A DNA stretch of 34,355 nucleotides from Promineifilum sp. (GCA_019454405.1 JACFOH010000018.1:8732-43086), one strand, 5' to 3'. Positions 24,926 through 33,686 are shown, numbered from the stretch's first letter. The notes: a model not told the origin generated them from the letters alone. Translations and numbers: made by a program.

Positions 24926-24934
24926 TGCTATAAT
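24926..24934 (+). promoter_or_regulatory. Extended -10 promoter of the cyclase gene
   Basis: TG-C-TATAAT is a perfect extended -10 box, with a weak TTCGGT 17 bp upstream. The start near 24941 gives a leader of about 84 nt to ATG 25025. Confidence 0.7.
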
Positions 24935-24951
24935 TCCTCTGTTCATTACCT

Positions 24952-24978
24952 GAGTGTAAATCACTACTCGAGTGTAAA
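24952..24978 (+). repeat. Direct repeat GAGTGTAAA x2 in the cyclase leader
   Basis: GAGTGTAAA occurs at 24952-24960 and 24970-24978, 18 bp apart start to start, just downstream of the predicted transcription start. Two spaced identical 9-mers could bind a regulator or RNA-binding protein. Chance is also possible. Confidence 0.35.
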
Positions 24979-25024
24979 GTCGCTTTCTGTTTTTGGATAT
25001 CGGCCCGAGTGGGTGGCGTTTCGG

Positions 25025-26764
25025 ATGGCCAACGTGGATGACAACCAGCAAACGATCTCAACCAGCGGTCCCGCCAGTTTGATTCAGCAGATCCAGGAGT
25101 GTCAGGATGTCCTGGCTGAACAGCAACGGGCGCTTCTGCGTACCCCCGATGAATTAACGCGGGCGACGGCGCTTCGAAATGCCGGTCATATGGCGCGTTG
25201 GCTTGAGATCCTGCGAGCACAGGTCGAAGATCTGAACCGTGAATTCCACCATCGGGCTGCTGAACAGGAACGGCAGCGTGCGCTCCAGGAAGTCGGCGCC
25301 GCCATTAACTCCTCGCTTGATCTGAATATTGTCTTGCAACAGGTCATGGATGCTATCGTGCGTCTGACCAAGGCCGAACGAGCTATGCTGTTACTGGATG
25401 ACGATGGTGAGCTGGAAGTCAAGATCGCACGTAACCTGTCGCAGGAAACTCTGAACAATGACACTTCGCTGGAGATCAGTCGCGGTATTGTGCGACAAGT
25501 GGCTGAAACCGGCGTGCCGGTGGTGACGCTCAATGCCCAGGAAGATGCTCGCTTCTCGGCCCAACACAGCGTCGTTAGTTACAAGTTGCGTTCTATCCTC
25601 TGCGTTCCACTTAAATTGAGAGGCGAGACGATCGGGGTCATCTACGCCGATAACCGCGTCGCCAGTGGAATATTTAGTGATAGCGATCGCGATTTATTGG
25701 CTGCCTTTGCTGATCAGGCGGCTGTGGCTGTCGATAACGCCAGACTCTTCTATGAGGTAGCCGAGATGAAGCAACTGATGGATAACGTGTTTGCTTCTAT
25801 CTCCAGCGGGGTTATTACAATGGATGAGCATGGCCATGTCACTCTCTATAATCGGGCGGCCGAGCGCATCCTGGGAGAGACGTCCAGCGCGATCCTTGCT
25901 GGGACTGAGCAGGCGCTGCTGGAGGCGCTTGGTATACCCGGCAAGGATCTCATTCAGCGAGTGAGAACCAATGGCCAGACGCATAATACGGAGATTGATC
26001 TGGATATCGCCGGCCTGCCGGACAACCCAACGACAATAAACCTGACCCTTTCGCCGTTACATACCGTGAACGACGAACGTTTGGGGGGAGTCGCCCTTGT
26101 TCTGAATGATGTCTCAGAACAGAAGCGTGTGGAGAGCCTGCGTCGTTATTTGCCACCGGCGTTGGTTGACCAGGTGCGAGACCTGGACAGCGCCCAACGC
26201 CCCCAACGTCGAGCTATTACGGTCTTGTTTGCTGACGTCCGGGACTTCAGTCGACTTGGAGAAAAGTTTGAGCCAGAAGATCTGATCGATCTGGTCAATG
26301 GAGCTTTCTCTGAGGCGGTCGCGGCTATCAGTGAGAATCATGGTCTCATCGATAAATTCATGGGCGATGCGATCATGGCTCTCTTCAATACACCTCTTAA
26401 CCCTCAGAGCGATCACGTAGAGCGGGCTGTCCATGCCGCTCTGGCCATCCAGTCCCGCTTGGCGGCCTATCGTCATACTCTTCCGTCGGAAAAGGCGCTA
26501 CATTTTGGCATCGGTATTCATACCGGCGAAGCCGTCGTCGGCAATGTCGGCAGCGAACAACGCAAAGATTATTCGGCCGTTGGCGATGTCGTTAATTTAT
26601 GCAAGCGGTTGCAAGAACTGGCTGGCGCTGATCAGATCCTCATCAGCCGGAACGTCTACGATAATATTCGTGAGGAAGTCCGGGTTGAATCACTCCCGCC
26701 GGTTCACGTGAAGGGACGTCAGGCGCAAGAAGAAGTCTTTCACTTGTTGGGCGAGCTGAACTAA
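25025..26764 (+). CDS. GAF-PAS-class III nucleotidyl cyclase (probable adenylate cyclase)
   Basis: This 579-residue signalling enzyme has no membrane helix. An N-terminal coiled coil (about 18-90) leads to a GAF domain (about 95-240), a PAS domain (about 250-365) and a class III cyclase domain (about 395-577). Metal aspartates are D404 (F-A-D-V-R-D-F) and D448 (K-F-M-G-D-A). The purine-specifying residues K444 and D515 (K-D-Y-S-A-V-G-D) are those of adenylate cyclases. The transition-state residues N524 and R528 are also present, so it should be active. The start is ATG 25025; the frame is open to 24830, but that overlaps the previous gene and the promoter. Its 3' end overlaps the convergent permease gene by 75 bp. 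The signals sensed by GAF and PAS are unknown. Confidence 0.92.
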   Translation: MANVDDNQQTISTSGPASLIQQIQECQDVLAEQQRALLRTPDELTRATALRNAGHMARWLEILRAQVEDLNREFHHRAAEQERQRALQEVGAAINSSLDLNIVLQQVMDAIVRLTKAERAMLLLDDDGELEVKIARNLSQETLNNDTSLEISRGIVRQVAETGVPVVTLNAQEDARFSAQHSVVSYKLRSILCVPLKLRGETIGVIYADNRVASGIFSDSDRDLLAAFADQAAVAVDNARLFYEVAEMKQLMDNVFASISSGVITMDEHGHVTLYNRAAERILGETSSAILAGTEQALLEALGIPGKDLIQRVRTNGQTHNTEIDLDIAGLPDNPTTINLTLSPLHTVNDERLGGVALVLNDVSEQKRVESLRRYLPPALVDQVRDLDSAQRPQRRAITVLFADVRDFSRLGEKFEPEDLIDLVNGAFSEAVAAISENHGLIDKFMGDAIMALFNTPLNPQSDHVERAVHAALAIQSRLAAYRHTLPSEKALHFGIGIHTGEAVVGNVGSEQRKDYSAVGDVVNLCKRLQELAGADQILISRNVYDNIREEVRVESLPPVHVKGRQAQEEVFHLLGELN

Positions 26765-27958
26765 TCCCTTTGACTTGCTTGACGCCCCTTCGTCTGGCGG
26801 GGGAATATCGGGAAACGGCGGTAGATCGAATAACTTCCGCCAGGTATATAGCCCGAATAGCTTGAGAGAGGCGACGATCGGTGCGGCCAATACCGCTCCT
26901 AGAATCCCCGCTAGTGAAGCGCCCATGAAAACGCTGACGATGACGACGATGGGATGCAGGTCCAGCGCCCCACCGACGATCCGGGGTACCAGGAAATTAT
27001 TCTCAAGCTGTTGAATGATGATCATCAAGCCGAGTACGAGCAGGGCGAATTGCCACGAACTTATTCCCCAGTAGTTGTCCGGCTGGAAAAAAGCCACAAG
27101 GATGGCGACAGTGGCGCTGATGATCGGCCCGAGATTCGGGATGAATTCCAGGAAACCGCCTAACAGTCCCAAGGCCAGCGAATTGTTCACCCCCAAGGCG
27201 GTTAGCCCCAACCAGACGGCCAGGAAGATGACGATCCCCAGGATGATTTGACCGCGCAGGTAGGCTCGCCAGATCCGGCTTAGAGCTGGAAGCAGACGTT
27301 CTGCGTCGGCGCGATAGCCCGGCACCTGAGCTAGTTCTTTCACATAGTTGCCGAAATTGGGCAAATCTACTGACAGATAGATCGAGATAATGAAAATGAA
27401 TATGATGTTGAATATTACTCGGACAGTCGATGTGGCGAACCGGCTGATGAATGTCGTGCTCCGGCTGAACATCGGATCCAACATGCTGAGTAACTGATCA
27501 GATATTCGTTCCCAGGGTATCTGGATAGGGCTGATGTTTATAGGGCCGAGCGAGAACGGTTCGGTGCGCGTAGTGAAATTGCCGATGTATTCACCGATAT
27601 CTTCGATCAGAAATGGCGTCAGGTTAATCAGGTTGCTAATCTGCTGATAAGAGGCGAAACCAAGGGCTGAGAATATGCCGATAATAATTGCGGCGATGGT
27701 GATGTACGATACGGCGATTATCAATCCTCTATGGACCGTCGTGCGTTTATCGAGCAGCGAAATAAGCGGCTCCATCAGGTAAGCCAGAATCGCTGACATG
27801 GTCAGCATGCCTATCAGAGACTGGAAGCGGTAAATCAGCAGCATCGCCACCAGGAGCGCAAAAATCACCACGATCACCTTGGTAACTCTGCTCCACGGGG
27901 GCGAACTGTTATTTATGGGTGGTTCGGCCGGTACAAGGTTCAGGTCATCTGTGTTCAT
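26690..27958 (-). CDS. AI-2E family transporter (PerM-like permease)
   Basis: This 422-residue membrane protein has about eight helices and belongs to the AI-2E transporter family (TqsA/PerM-like). Typical segments are the early Y-L-M-E-P-L-I-S-L-L-D, G-F-L-E-F-I-P-N-L-G-P-I-I, the long hydrophobic block with N-N-F-L-V-P-R-I-V-G, and L-H-P-I-V-V-I-V-S-V. Despite the name, few members export autoinducer-2; the real substrate is often unknown. The C-terminal 45 residues form a polar tail. AGGA lies 6 nt before the ATG. The last 75 bp lie inside the cyclase gene on the other strand. Confidence 0.9.
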   Translation of the reverse strand: MNTDDLNLVPAEPPINNSSPPWSRVTKVIVVIFALLVAMLLIYRFQSLIGMLTMSAILAYLMEPLISLLDKRTTVHRGLIIAVSYITIAAIIIGIFSALGFASYQQISNLINLTPFLIEDIGEYIGNFTTRTEPFSLGPINISPIQIPWERISDQLLSMLDPMFSRSTTFISRFATSTVRVIFNIIFIFIISIYLSVDLPNFGNYVKELAQVPGYRADAERLLPALSRIWRAYLRGQIILGIVIFLAVWLGLTALGVNNSLALGLLGGFLEFIPNLGPIISATVAILVAFFQPDNYWGISSWQFALLVLGLMIIIQQLENNFLVPRIVGGALDLHPIVVIVSVFMGASLAGILGAVLAAPIVASLKLFGLYTWRKLFDLPPFPDIPPPDEGASSKSKGLVQLAQQVKDFFLRLTSLHVNRRE

Positions 27959-28026
27959 TTTTGATCCTGTGTCCAGCAGCCATCAAGCATAAGTGCGTTT
28001 GTTGCGGATCATGCAACCGTCTATGA

Positions 28027-29253
28027 TTATTCTCGTTCAGCTTCGTCGCGCATAGCCCGAAGTCGGTCGTAAACAGGAGGCTCAATAGTTTGCCTTGGCC
28101 GCTCGCCCCGCCGCAATGCCTCAAATAGCCGCACATATTCGGCCGCTGTCTGCGAGGGGGCGAAGCTCTCAGCGATCAATTCCGGCGATCGTATATAGCG
28201 CTCTCGTTGATCTAATATACGTATGATCGCCTCGGAAAGCGCGTCCGGATCGCCTATTTCAGTCACTTCGCCCATGCCGGTCATTGTCACGGGTTGCCGC
28301 ACGCCGGGCAGACTGCAGGCCGCCACGGGCACGCTGTTACGCATCGCCTCTATTTGGACCAGCCCGAAGCTCTCGGTGCTGTTGAGACTGCAGATACACA
28401 GCACGTCCAGGACGCGATAGAAAGCAGACAGCTCCTCTCCAAGGAGCGTGCCCAGCAAATGATAGTGACCCTTGTATCGCTCGAATAGCGGCGCGAGGCG
28501 GGCTGCGTATGCTTCTTCGCCGATGACGTCCTTGTACTGCCCGGCATGAAGCACCAGCGCATCAGGATACGCCTCTAAAATACGCGGGAGCGCCCGAAGC
28601 AGCACTTCAACCCCTTTTTCAGTTGCCAGCCGAGCCGAGATACCGATGACGGGCCGGTCGCCGACGCCGTATTTGTCGCGGAATTGGTCGACGGCCGCAT
28701 CTGAAACGGGATCGAGCGTGATCGGGGGCGGGATGATGGCCAGTTTTTTATCGACGAACTTGGCCAGGTACGGTGAATTGACGGCGTAGTCTCGCGTATA
28801 CGTGACCACGACGTCCGACAACTTGCCGGCCCAGTTGTTCTGAAAATCGACGACCCGGTCCACGACCCGGTTAAACAGACCCGAGGGGAGTTGCAGATCG
28901 CAATGGTAGGTTAGCACGACGGGCTTGCGTAGCAGGCGACCGCGCATCGCCAAACCTGGCGCATCGAACTGGGGCAGGTGGAGGTGTAGCACGTCGGTCT
29001 GTGTGGCCAGCTTCCAGGCCATCGGCCCGAAGTCGGGCATAATGACCCCTTTGCTGATACGCACGGCTACAGGGCTGCGCACAATTTTTACGCCGTGCAT
29101 GACGTCATAGCGAGGCAGGTTCCGGTCATATTGTGACGTTAAAATCGTGACGTCGTGACCTTGCTCAACTAATGCTCGGCTTAACCGCTCCACATAAATC
29201 GTCAAACCGCTGACCCACGGTCGATAATAAGTCAATACTTCAAGAATCTTCAT
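28027..29253 (-). CDS. GT4 family glycosyltransferase
   Basis: This 408-residue GT-B enzyme is predicted to transfer a sugar from a nucleotide or lipid donor to a glycan or glycolipid. The N-terminal domain begins M-K-I-L-E-V-L-T-Y-Y-R-P-W-V-S-G-L, the usual acceptor-side loop with Gly. The C-terminal domain has S-A-R-L-A-T-E-K-G-V and the retaining E-x7-E motif (E-S-F-G-L-V-Q-I-E). The start lacks a Shine-Dalgarno sequence. Its neighbour on the right, a flippase-like protein, has its own promoter but the same direction; together they suggest envelope glycan or glycolipid synthesis. The product is not known. Confidence 0.9.
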   Translation of the reverse strand: MKILEVLTYYRPWVSGLTIYVERLSRALVEQGHDVTILTSQYDRNLPRYDVMHGVKIVRSPVAVRISKGVIMPDFGPMAWKLATQTDVLHLHLPQFDAPGLAMRGRLLRKPVVLTYHCDLQLPSGLFNRVVDRVVDFQNNWAGKLSDVVVTYTRDYAVNSPYLAKFVDKKLAIIPPPITLDPVSDAAVDQFRDKYGVGDRPVIGISARLATEKGVEVLLRALPRILEAYPDALVLHAGQYKDVIGEEAYAARLAPLFERYKGHYHLLGTLLGEELSAFYRVLDVLCICSLNSTESFGLVQIEAMRNSVPVAACSLPGVRQPVTMTGMGEVTEIGDPDALSEAIIRILDQRERYIRSPELIAESFAPSQTAAEYVRLFEALRRGERPRQTIEPPVYDRLRAMRDEAERE

Positions 29254-29273
29254 AAGGAATAACTTCAGAATGA

Positions 29274-29331
29274 GACACAGACGCGCCGTATTTCGAACAG
29301 ACCTGATTATACGTGAGGTAACGTCTGTGTC
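29274..29331. repeat. Perfect 10-bp inverted repeat around the GT4 promoter
   Basis: GACACAGACG (29274-29283) and CGTCTGTGTC (29322-29331) are exact reverse complements, 38 bp apart. The -10 box of the GT4 gene lies between them and the -35 box overlaps the right copy. Such an arrangement suggests two operator half-sites for a looping or dimeric repressor. Confidence 0.55.
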
Positions 29332-29333
29332 AC
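29306..29333 (-). promoter_or_regulatory. Promoter of the GT4 glycosyltransferase gene
   Basis: The minus strand reads GTGACA (29333-29328), a 16-bp spacer and TATAAT (29311-29306). The start near 29299 gives a leader of about 46 nt to ATG 29253. Confidence 0.65.
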
Positions 29334-29358
29334 TTATATGGCTGCCTGGAGCGCCTTA

Positions 29359-30387
29359 TCACGGCTGATTTGTGCCTTGGCGGGAGGCGAAGGATTGTGC
29401 CGATCTGATCACATTACCGAAGGTAACGCCCGTGCTGAAGACGCCTATTGTTCCCATTATCACCATAACCAGCAATGCGCCGATGTGGTAGAGGAAAGCG
29501 AAACTGGCTGATTCGGCCGCCGGCTGGCCATAGAGTTGCAGAGCGGTAATGACGGCGAAATGGAACGGTCCGGCTTGGCCGGGGGTGGAGGGAATGGCGA
29601 CGCTCAGCGCGGCCGCGCATACGACAAATGCGGCCATGATCCACGTAGGTTCCAGGTTAACGGCCAGCATAGTGAAATAGTAGGCGATGATGATAGGTAT
29701 CCATACCAGGATTGTGAGGATTGTAAGGATGAGGCCGTCGCGTATGCTGGTCAAACTCTTTAGCCCGACCAGGAGGTTGTCGAAGCGCCGTACCCATGAA
29801 TCCCGATCCAGGAACGGCAAGAAACGCCCTATCAAGCCACCGACCATTCGCGATGCCCGTTCGCGCTGATTCGCGGCGATGACCAGGATGATGATACCGG
29901 CGATAGCGATGAAGCCGGATAGCTGGGCGAAAGAGCGCATCCATTCCGGCAGATCGGCGATTCCAGATACGGTGAATGGCAGGAGGACGACAATGAGCAG
30001 TAGGTCCAGCAGTCTTTCGATGACCAGCGTTGATAAACCTTGAGCCATGGTTACTGGAGGGACATTGCCGATGAGGACCACGCGCGCCACATCGCCCAAT
30101 CGCAGCGGCAGCAATTGCGATAACATATAGCCGATGTTCTGAATGTGAAAGACCTTGCTATACGGAATCGCATAGTCCAGCATAAAGAGCAAGCGGACCG
30201 CGCGGATGACCAGGAAGCCCACGACGGCCAGCCCCCCGATAAGAAGATAGCCGGGATGCACGTGTCGCAGGCTCTCGATGATTTCACTGGGACGAGCGTA
30301 CAGGGTGAATACGGCCGCCAGACAAGCCACCCCAATTAATATTCCAAGCCAGATTTGCCACCGACCTTTGTGGGAGTTTTGCTCCAT
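29359..30387 (-). CDS. Flippase-like membrane protein (LPG synthase TM region, UPF0104/YbhN type)
   Basis: This 342-residue protein has about eight hydrophobic segments and belongs to the family of the membrane half of lysyl-phosphatidylglycerol synthase. Seen are a mid-protein L-P-L-R-L-G-D-V-A-R-V-V, an A-Q-G-L-S-T-L-V-I-E-R-L-L-D segment, and I-P-S-T-P-G-Q-A-G-P-F-H-F near the C-terminus, all typical. No aminoacyl transferase domain is attached, so it probably moves a lipid or lipid-linked sugar. ATG 30387 was chosen because of the -10 box 9 nt upstream; the frame is open to 30426. The substrate is unknown; the neighbouring GT4 enzyme hints at a glycolipid. Confidence 0.88.
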   Translation of the reverse strand: MEQNSHKGRWQIWLGILIGVACLAAVFTLYARPSEIIESLRHVHPGYLLIGGLAVVGFLVIRAVRLLFMLDYAIPYSKVFHIQNIGYMLSQLLPLRLGDVARVVLIGNVPPVTMAQGLSTLVIERLLDLLLIVVLLPFTVSGIADLPEWMRSFAQLSGFIAIAGIIILVIAANQRERASRMVGGLIGRFLPFLDRDSWVRRFDNLLVGLKSLTSIRDGLILTILTILVWIPIIIAYYFTMLAVNLEPTWIMAAFVVCAAALSVAIPSTPGQAGPFHFAVITALQLYGQPAAESASFAFLYHIGALLVMVIMGTIGVFSTGVTFGNVIRSAQSFASRQGTNQP

Positions 30388-30396
30388 AGGAGGTGC

Positions 30397-30405
30397 ATTA
30401 TAGCA
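30397..30405 (-). promoter_or_regulatory. Extended -10 promoter of the flippase gene (leaderless or nearly so)
   Basis: The minus strand reads TG-C-TATAAT (30405-30397), a perfect extended -10 box, 9 nt before ATG 30387. The -35 region is weak. Confidence 0.7.
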
Positions 30406-30435
30406 GCATCCACCACCTGCGCGCACTGTTGAGCG

Positions 30436-31317
30436 TTAGTTATTATCTATCGGCGGGTAGGACAAGAGCGCGTCGGTGAAGCGAAACGAGGCTATGACCT
30501 GCCGCAGTGTCTCGCGTATCGCGTTGATTTCCGCCTCACTTAAATCCTGCTGAGCACTTCCAGGCGTGCCCTTCATGGAAATTCCGATGTCGATCCTCAA
30601 GTTATTGTCGAGATGGAGTAGTAGATAATATTCATGCTCTAACTGATCGGTCTGCCATTTGTATAATCTCGCAGCGCTGGCTGTGTACGACCGGCCATCG
30701 ATTATGAAGGCCTCTTCCCAGCTCTCGATCGTGTAGTCGCCAACGCCGGTGATGCCGCATGGCCCGCTGTATCGACCGCCCGCTTCATCTTCCAGCATCA
30801 CGACTACGAAACCCGTTTTGTAGCGCATATCTGTGCATAGATCGCCACGGTAGATCGATTGTAGATAGGCGAAATATTCATCGTCACTCATGTCTTCCGG
30901 CCGTTCCTCGGTGGGAAAACCGGTCACACCCAGCGTTCTTATCCTCGCTTCCGGGGGATAGCTGAAGCGATAGCCCAGGAACTCGTTTTCGTAAGTGAGC
31001 CAGCCGTCCACTTCAGTTGACGTGACCTTGGGCGTGATAGTTGGCGCAGGCACGGTGGGAACCGGCAGCGCGTTTGTAGCTGTCGCCGTAGGTTCGGGCT
31101 GAAGTGGTGAGTTTGAAGCGCTCTCATCTGCGGGCGGCGGAGTGGCTTGCGGGGATGTTTCGGCCGTTGATATGCTGGTGCCGGTTTGAGCGGCGGGCGC
31201 TGTTGCCGACTTAGATGTGGATCGCTCCTGTGCCGCGCAACCGACATGAGCTGCCACGGCGATCAATAACAGGATAAGCGACCAAGACCACGAGAATCCA
31301 GTTTTTCTGTGCGTCAT
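30436..31317 (-). CDS. Putative lipoprotein of unknown function with Pro/Thr linker
   Basis: This 293-residue exported protein has a Lys/Arg start and a hydrophobic stretch ending in V-A-A-H-V-G-C-A-A-Q. The Cys is probably lipidated, although H at -3 makes the lipobox non-ideal. A Thr/Pro/Ala-rich linker covers residues of about 30-100, then a soluble domain begins at about 104 with D-G-W-L-T-Y-E-N-E-F-L-G-Y-R-F-S-Y-P. That pattern is common in unrelated surface lipoproteins and gives no function. AAGGAGA lies 7 nt before ATG 31317. A CRP-like palindrome lies 73 bp upstream. I do not recognise the family. Confidence 0.82.
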   Translation of the reverse strand: MTHRKTGFSWSWSLILLLIAVAAHVGCAAQERSTSKSATAPAAQTGTSISTAETSPQATPPPADESASNSPLQPEPTATATNALPVPTVPAPTITPKVTSTEVDGWLTYENEFLGYRFSYPPEARIRTLGVTGFPTEERPEDMSDDEYFAYLQSIYRGDLCTDMRYKTGFVVVMLEDEAGGRYSGPCGITGVGDYTIESWEEAFIIDGRSYTASAARLYKWQTDQLEHEYYLLLHLDNNLRIDIGISMKGTPGSAQQDLSEAEINAIRETLRQVIASFRFTDALLSYPPIDNN

Positions 31318-31389
31318 CAGAGGTCTCCTTGATGCTCCCACGGGGGGGCCTTCAATCAACAAGGTAACATATGTCTCCAGTTTTGTGAA

Positions 31390-31403
31390 GTGATATTTGT
31401 CAC
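31390..31403. promoter_or_regulatory. CRP/FNR-like palindrome GTGA-N6-TCAC
   Basis: GTGATATTTGTCAC at 31390-31403 has the 4-6-4 layout of cAMP receptor protein sites (TGTGA-N6-TCACA). It is upstream of the lipoprotein gene and abuts the T tract of the rny terminator. A single short palindrome can arise by chance. Confidence 0.4.
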
Positions 31404-31446
31404 GAAATAAAAACACCCTCCGTCAGTCTATTCTGACGGAGGGTGT
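31404..31446 (-). terminator. Strong intrinsic terminator after rny
   Basis: ACACCCTCCGTCAG (31413-31426) pairs perfectly over 14 bp with CTGACGGAGGGTGT (31433-31446) around a 6-nt loop. On the minus strand a TTTTATTTC tract follows directly. It ends the recX-rny unit. Confidence 0.95.
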
Positions 31447-31470
31447 ATTCTCTGTGGTGTCAGCGCGTGG

Positions 31471-33003
31471 CTATTTGGCGAAGCCGACCGCCCGGGTCTC
31501 GCGAATGACTGTGACCTGGATCTGCCCGGGGTACTGCATCGAGTCCTCGATATTTTTGGAAATCTCTTTTGACAGTCGGACTGCGGCCAGATCGTCGATC
31601 TGGTTGGGCTTCACCAGGACGCGGATCTCGCGCCCAGCCTGGAGCGCGTAGGCGCTCTCGACACCCTGGAAGGATGTCGCGATCTCTTCCAGCGTGCGCA
31701 CCCGTTTGATGTAATTTTCCAGATTTTCGCGACGGGCGCCTGGTCGCGCGCCTGAGATGGCATCGGCCGCTTCCACGATAATGGCCTCGATACTCTCTTG
31801 TTCCACCTCGTGATGATGGGAGGCGATGGCGTTGACGACGATCGGCGGGACCTTGAATCGTTTGGCGAACTCGGCGCCGATCATGGCGTGCGTCCCTTCA
31901 TGATCGTGGTCCATCGCCTTGCCCAGATCGTGAAGTAGCGCTCCCATCTTGGCGGTCTCGATGTTGGCCCCTAACTCGGAGGCCAGCATCGCCGCGATAT
32001 GAGAGGCCTCAACGGCGTGTTGAAGCTGATTTTGTCCGTATGAAGTACGGTACTTCAGTTGACCTAACGTCTTGAGAATCTCGGGATGCAGACCATGGAC
32101 ATTTGCCTCATAAGCCGCCTGCTCGCCTGCTTCCTTGATGTCTTTCTCGACGTCTTCCTGGGCGTCGCTGATCAGCTTCTCAATCCGTGCGGGATGGATG
32201 CGGCCGTCGGTGATGAGCTTGGCCAATGCCCGACGAGCAACCTCGCGACGTACGGGATCGAAACTGCTGACCGTTACCGCCTCAGGGGTATCATCGACGA
32301 TAATGTCGACCCCCGCGGCCTGCTCGAAGGCGCGAATGTTGCGACCACTGCGGCCGATGATTCGCCCCTTCATTTCATCACTCGGCAAGGGGACAACCGA
32401 GACGACCATGTCCGACACCTGATCGCTGGCCAAACGTTGAATGGCCAGCGCGATGATCTTGCGTGCCTGATCCTCCGCGGTCTCCTTAGCCCGATTGTCG
32501 ATCTCGCGCATGATTCGGGCGAGATCTTGCTGGGCTTCCTTTTCTACCTGTTGGATAAGCACCTGGCGCGCTTCGTCGGTAGTCATTGCCGAAATCTCTT
32601 CCAGTTTCTGACGGTGTTCTTGTTCCAGGTTGCTTAATTCATTCTGACGTTTATCAAGACGGCTTTGCCGCTTGTTTAACATTTGCTCGCGCTGTTCCAG
32701 ATTCTTGGCTTGATTGTCCTGATTAGCGCTGCGCCGATCGACACGTTCCTCTGCTCGCGCCAAATCCTGATAGCGACGCTCGATCGCCTTCTCAGCCTCC
32801 AGCCGGATCTCCTGAGCCTCCTCGCGTGAGACCCGCAGGACATTTTCGCACTCGCGTTCGGTCGCGATTCGCTTTTCAGCGATCTCGGCCTCGGCTGCGG
32901 CGACTGTCTCGGCTATCTTGGGCTGCATGTAGGCGCGGGTGATCAGGACGGCGATCACCGCCCCTACTACGACGCCTATCAGCAGGCCTATCCATAATTC
33001 CAT
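31471..33003 (-). CDS. rny: Ribonuclease Y
   Basis: This 510-residue membrane-bound endoribonuclease starts mRNA decay in many bacteria. One N-terminal helix (4-24) anchors it. A long coiled coil (about 28-190) follows, then a KH domain with G-R-I-I-G-R-S-G-R-N-I-R (213-224), and a HD domain with L-L-H-D-L-G-K (H358, D359). The C-terminal Y-P-G-Q-I-Q-V-T-V-I-R-E-T-R motif is typical. The length is normal. AAGGAGA precedes the ATG. It lies 18 bp after recX and ends in a strong terminator. Confidence 0.97.
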   Translation of the reverse strand: MELWIGLLIGVVVGAVIAVLITRAYMQPKIAETVAAAEAEIAEKRIATERECENVLRVSREEAQEIRLEAEKAIERRYQDLARAEERVDRRSANQDNQAKNLEQREQMLNKRQSRLDKRQNELSNLEQEHRQKLEEISAMTTDEARQVLIQQVEKEAQQDLARIMREIDNRAKETAEDQARKIIALAIQRLASDQVSDMVVSVVPLPSDEMKGRIIGRSGRNIRAFEQAAGVDIIVDDTPEAVTVSSFDPVRREVARRALAKLITDGRIHPARIEKLISDAQEDVEKDIKEAGEQAAYEANVHGLHPEILKTLGQLKYRTSYGQNQLQHAVEASHIAAMLASELGANIETAKMGALLHDLGKAMDHDHEGTHAMIGAEFAKRFKVPPIVVNAIASHHHEVEQESIEAIIVEAADAISGARPGARRENLENYIKRVRTLEEIATSFQGVESAYALQAGREIRVLVKPNQIDDLAAVRLSKEISKNIEDSMQYPGQIQVTVIRETRAVGFAK

Positions 33004-33021
33004 GATAATGTCTCCTTGTTT

Positions 33022-33648
33022 CTATTCGTCAATTTCAAGTGCAAGCCAGAGCTCGGTGACGATCTCTTTAACCAGATCGTAGGGGTAACCGTGGCGCAGG
33101 AGATATTGTGTTATCTTGGTGCGCCATTCAGTTTCCGGTAACCCGTGCCATCTTCCGGCTTGCTTTCGGGCGACCCGCCGTGCGGCCTCAGCCTCATCCA
33201 GTTCGGATAGCGCTTCGTTGACGATGTCGCGTTCAATTCCCTTCTGGCTAAGTTCCTGGCGCAAAGCCAAAAGGCTGCGCGGCCTGAAGGTTTCGCGCTG
33301 TTCCACCCAGTAGGCGGCAAAGGCGTCGTCATCGATCAGCTTCGCATCGGTCAGATCATCTATGATGTTTTGAATCATATCGTCGCCATATTGATGGCGA
33401 CGGAGATATCGCGAGATCTCGGCCGAACTGTACGGCCGCCGGGCTAACAAGCGCAAAACGCGCTCGCGGCCGCGGTGGATCTCGTCGCGTACATCCAATT
33501 GTTCCAGTTCAGCTTGGGTAATTTGCTGGCCAACCCGCAAGGTAGCCGCGACTTCTAACGCCAGCCCGAGAGCGAAGTCGCCATCGACGAAGACGCTAAC
33601 CCGATTAGGGTTCCGCACCTGTGTGGTCAGAGCTGTGATCGTACCCAT
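33022..33648 (-). CDS. recX: Regulatory protein RecX
   Basis: This 208-residue protein modulates RecA by binding within the RecA filament. Features are the N-terminal strand I-T-A-L-T-T-Q-V-R-N-P-N-R-V-S-V-F-V-D-G (a common N-terminal extension) and the helical tandem repeats with R-P-Y-S-S-A-E-I, I-I-D-D-L-T-D-A-K-L-I-D-D and F-R-P-R-S-L-L-A-L-R-Q-E-L-S-Q-K-G-I. The ATG follows the hairpin terminator by about 10 nt and has no Shine-Dalgarno, so it is probably expressed by read-through from recA or another weak signal. rny follows 18 bp later. Confidence 0.93.
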   Translation of the reverse strand: MGTITALTTQVRNPNRVSVFVDGDFALGLALEVAATLRVGQQITQAELEQLDVRDEIHRGRERVLRLLARRPYSSAEISRYLRRHQYGDDMIQNIIDDLTDAKLIDDDAFAAYWVEQRETFRPRSLLALRQELSQKGIERDIVNEALSELDEAEAARRVARKQAGRWHGLPETEWRTKITQYLLRHGYPYDLVKEIVTELWLALEIDE

Positions 33649-33653
33649 GCTAT

Positions 33654-33686
33654 AAACGTAAAAAGCCGTGGCATCAGGCCACGGCT
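33654..33686 (-). terminator. Hairpin terminator before recX (recA terminator)
   Basis: AGCCGTGGC (33664-33672) pairs over 9 bp with GCCACGGCT (33678-33686) around ATCAG. On the minus strand TTTTTACG follows. It lies a few bases before the recX start. In E. coli read-through of a recA terminator feeds recX; the same logic is plausible here. Confidence 0.88.
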
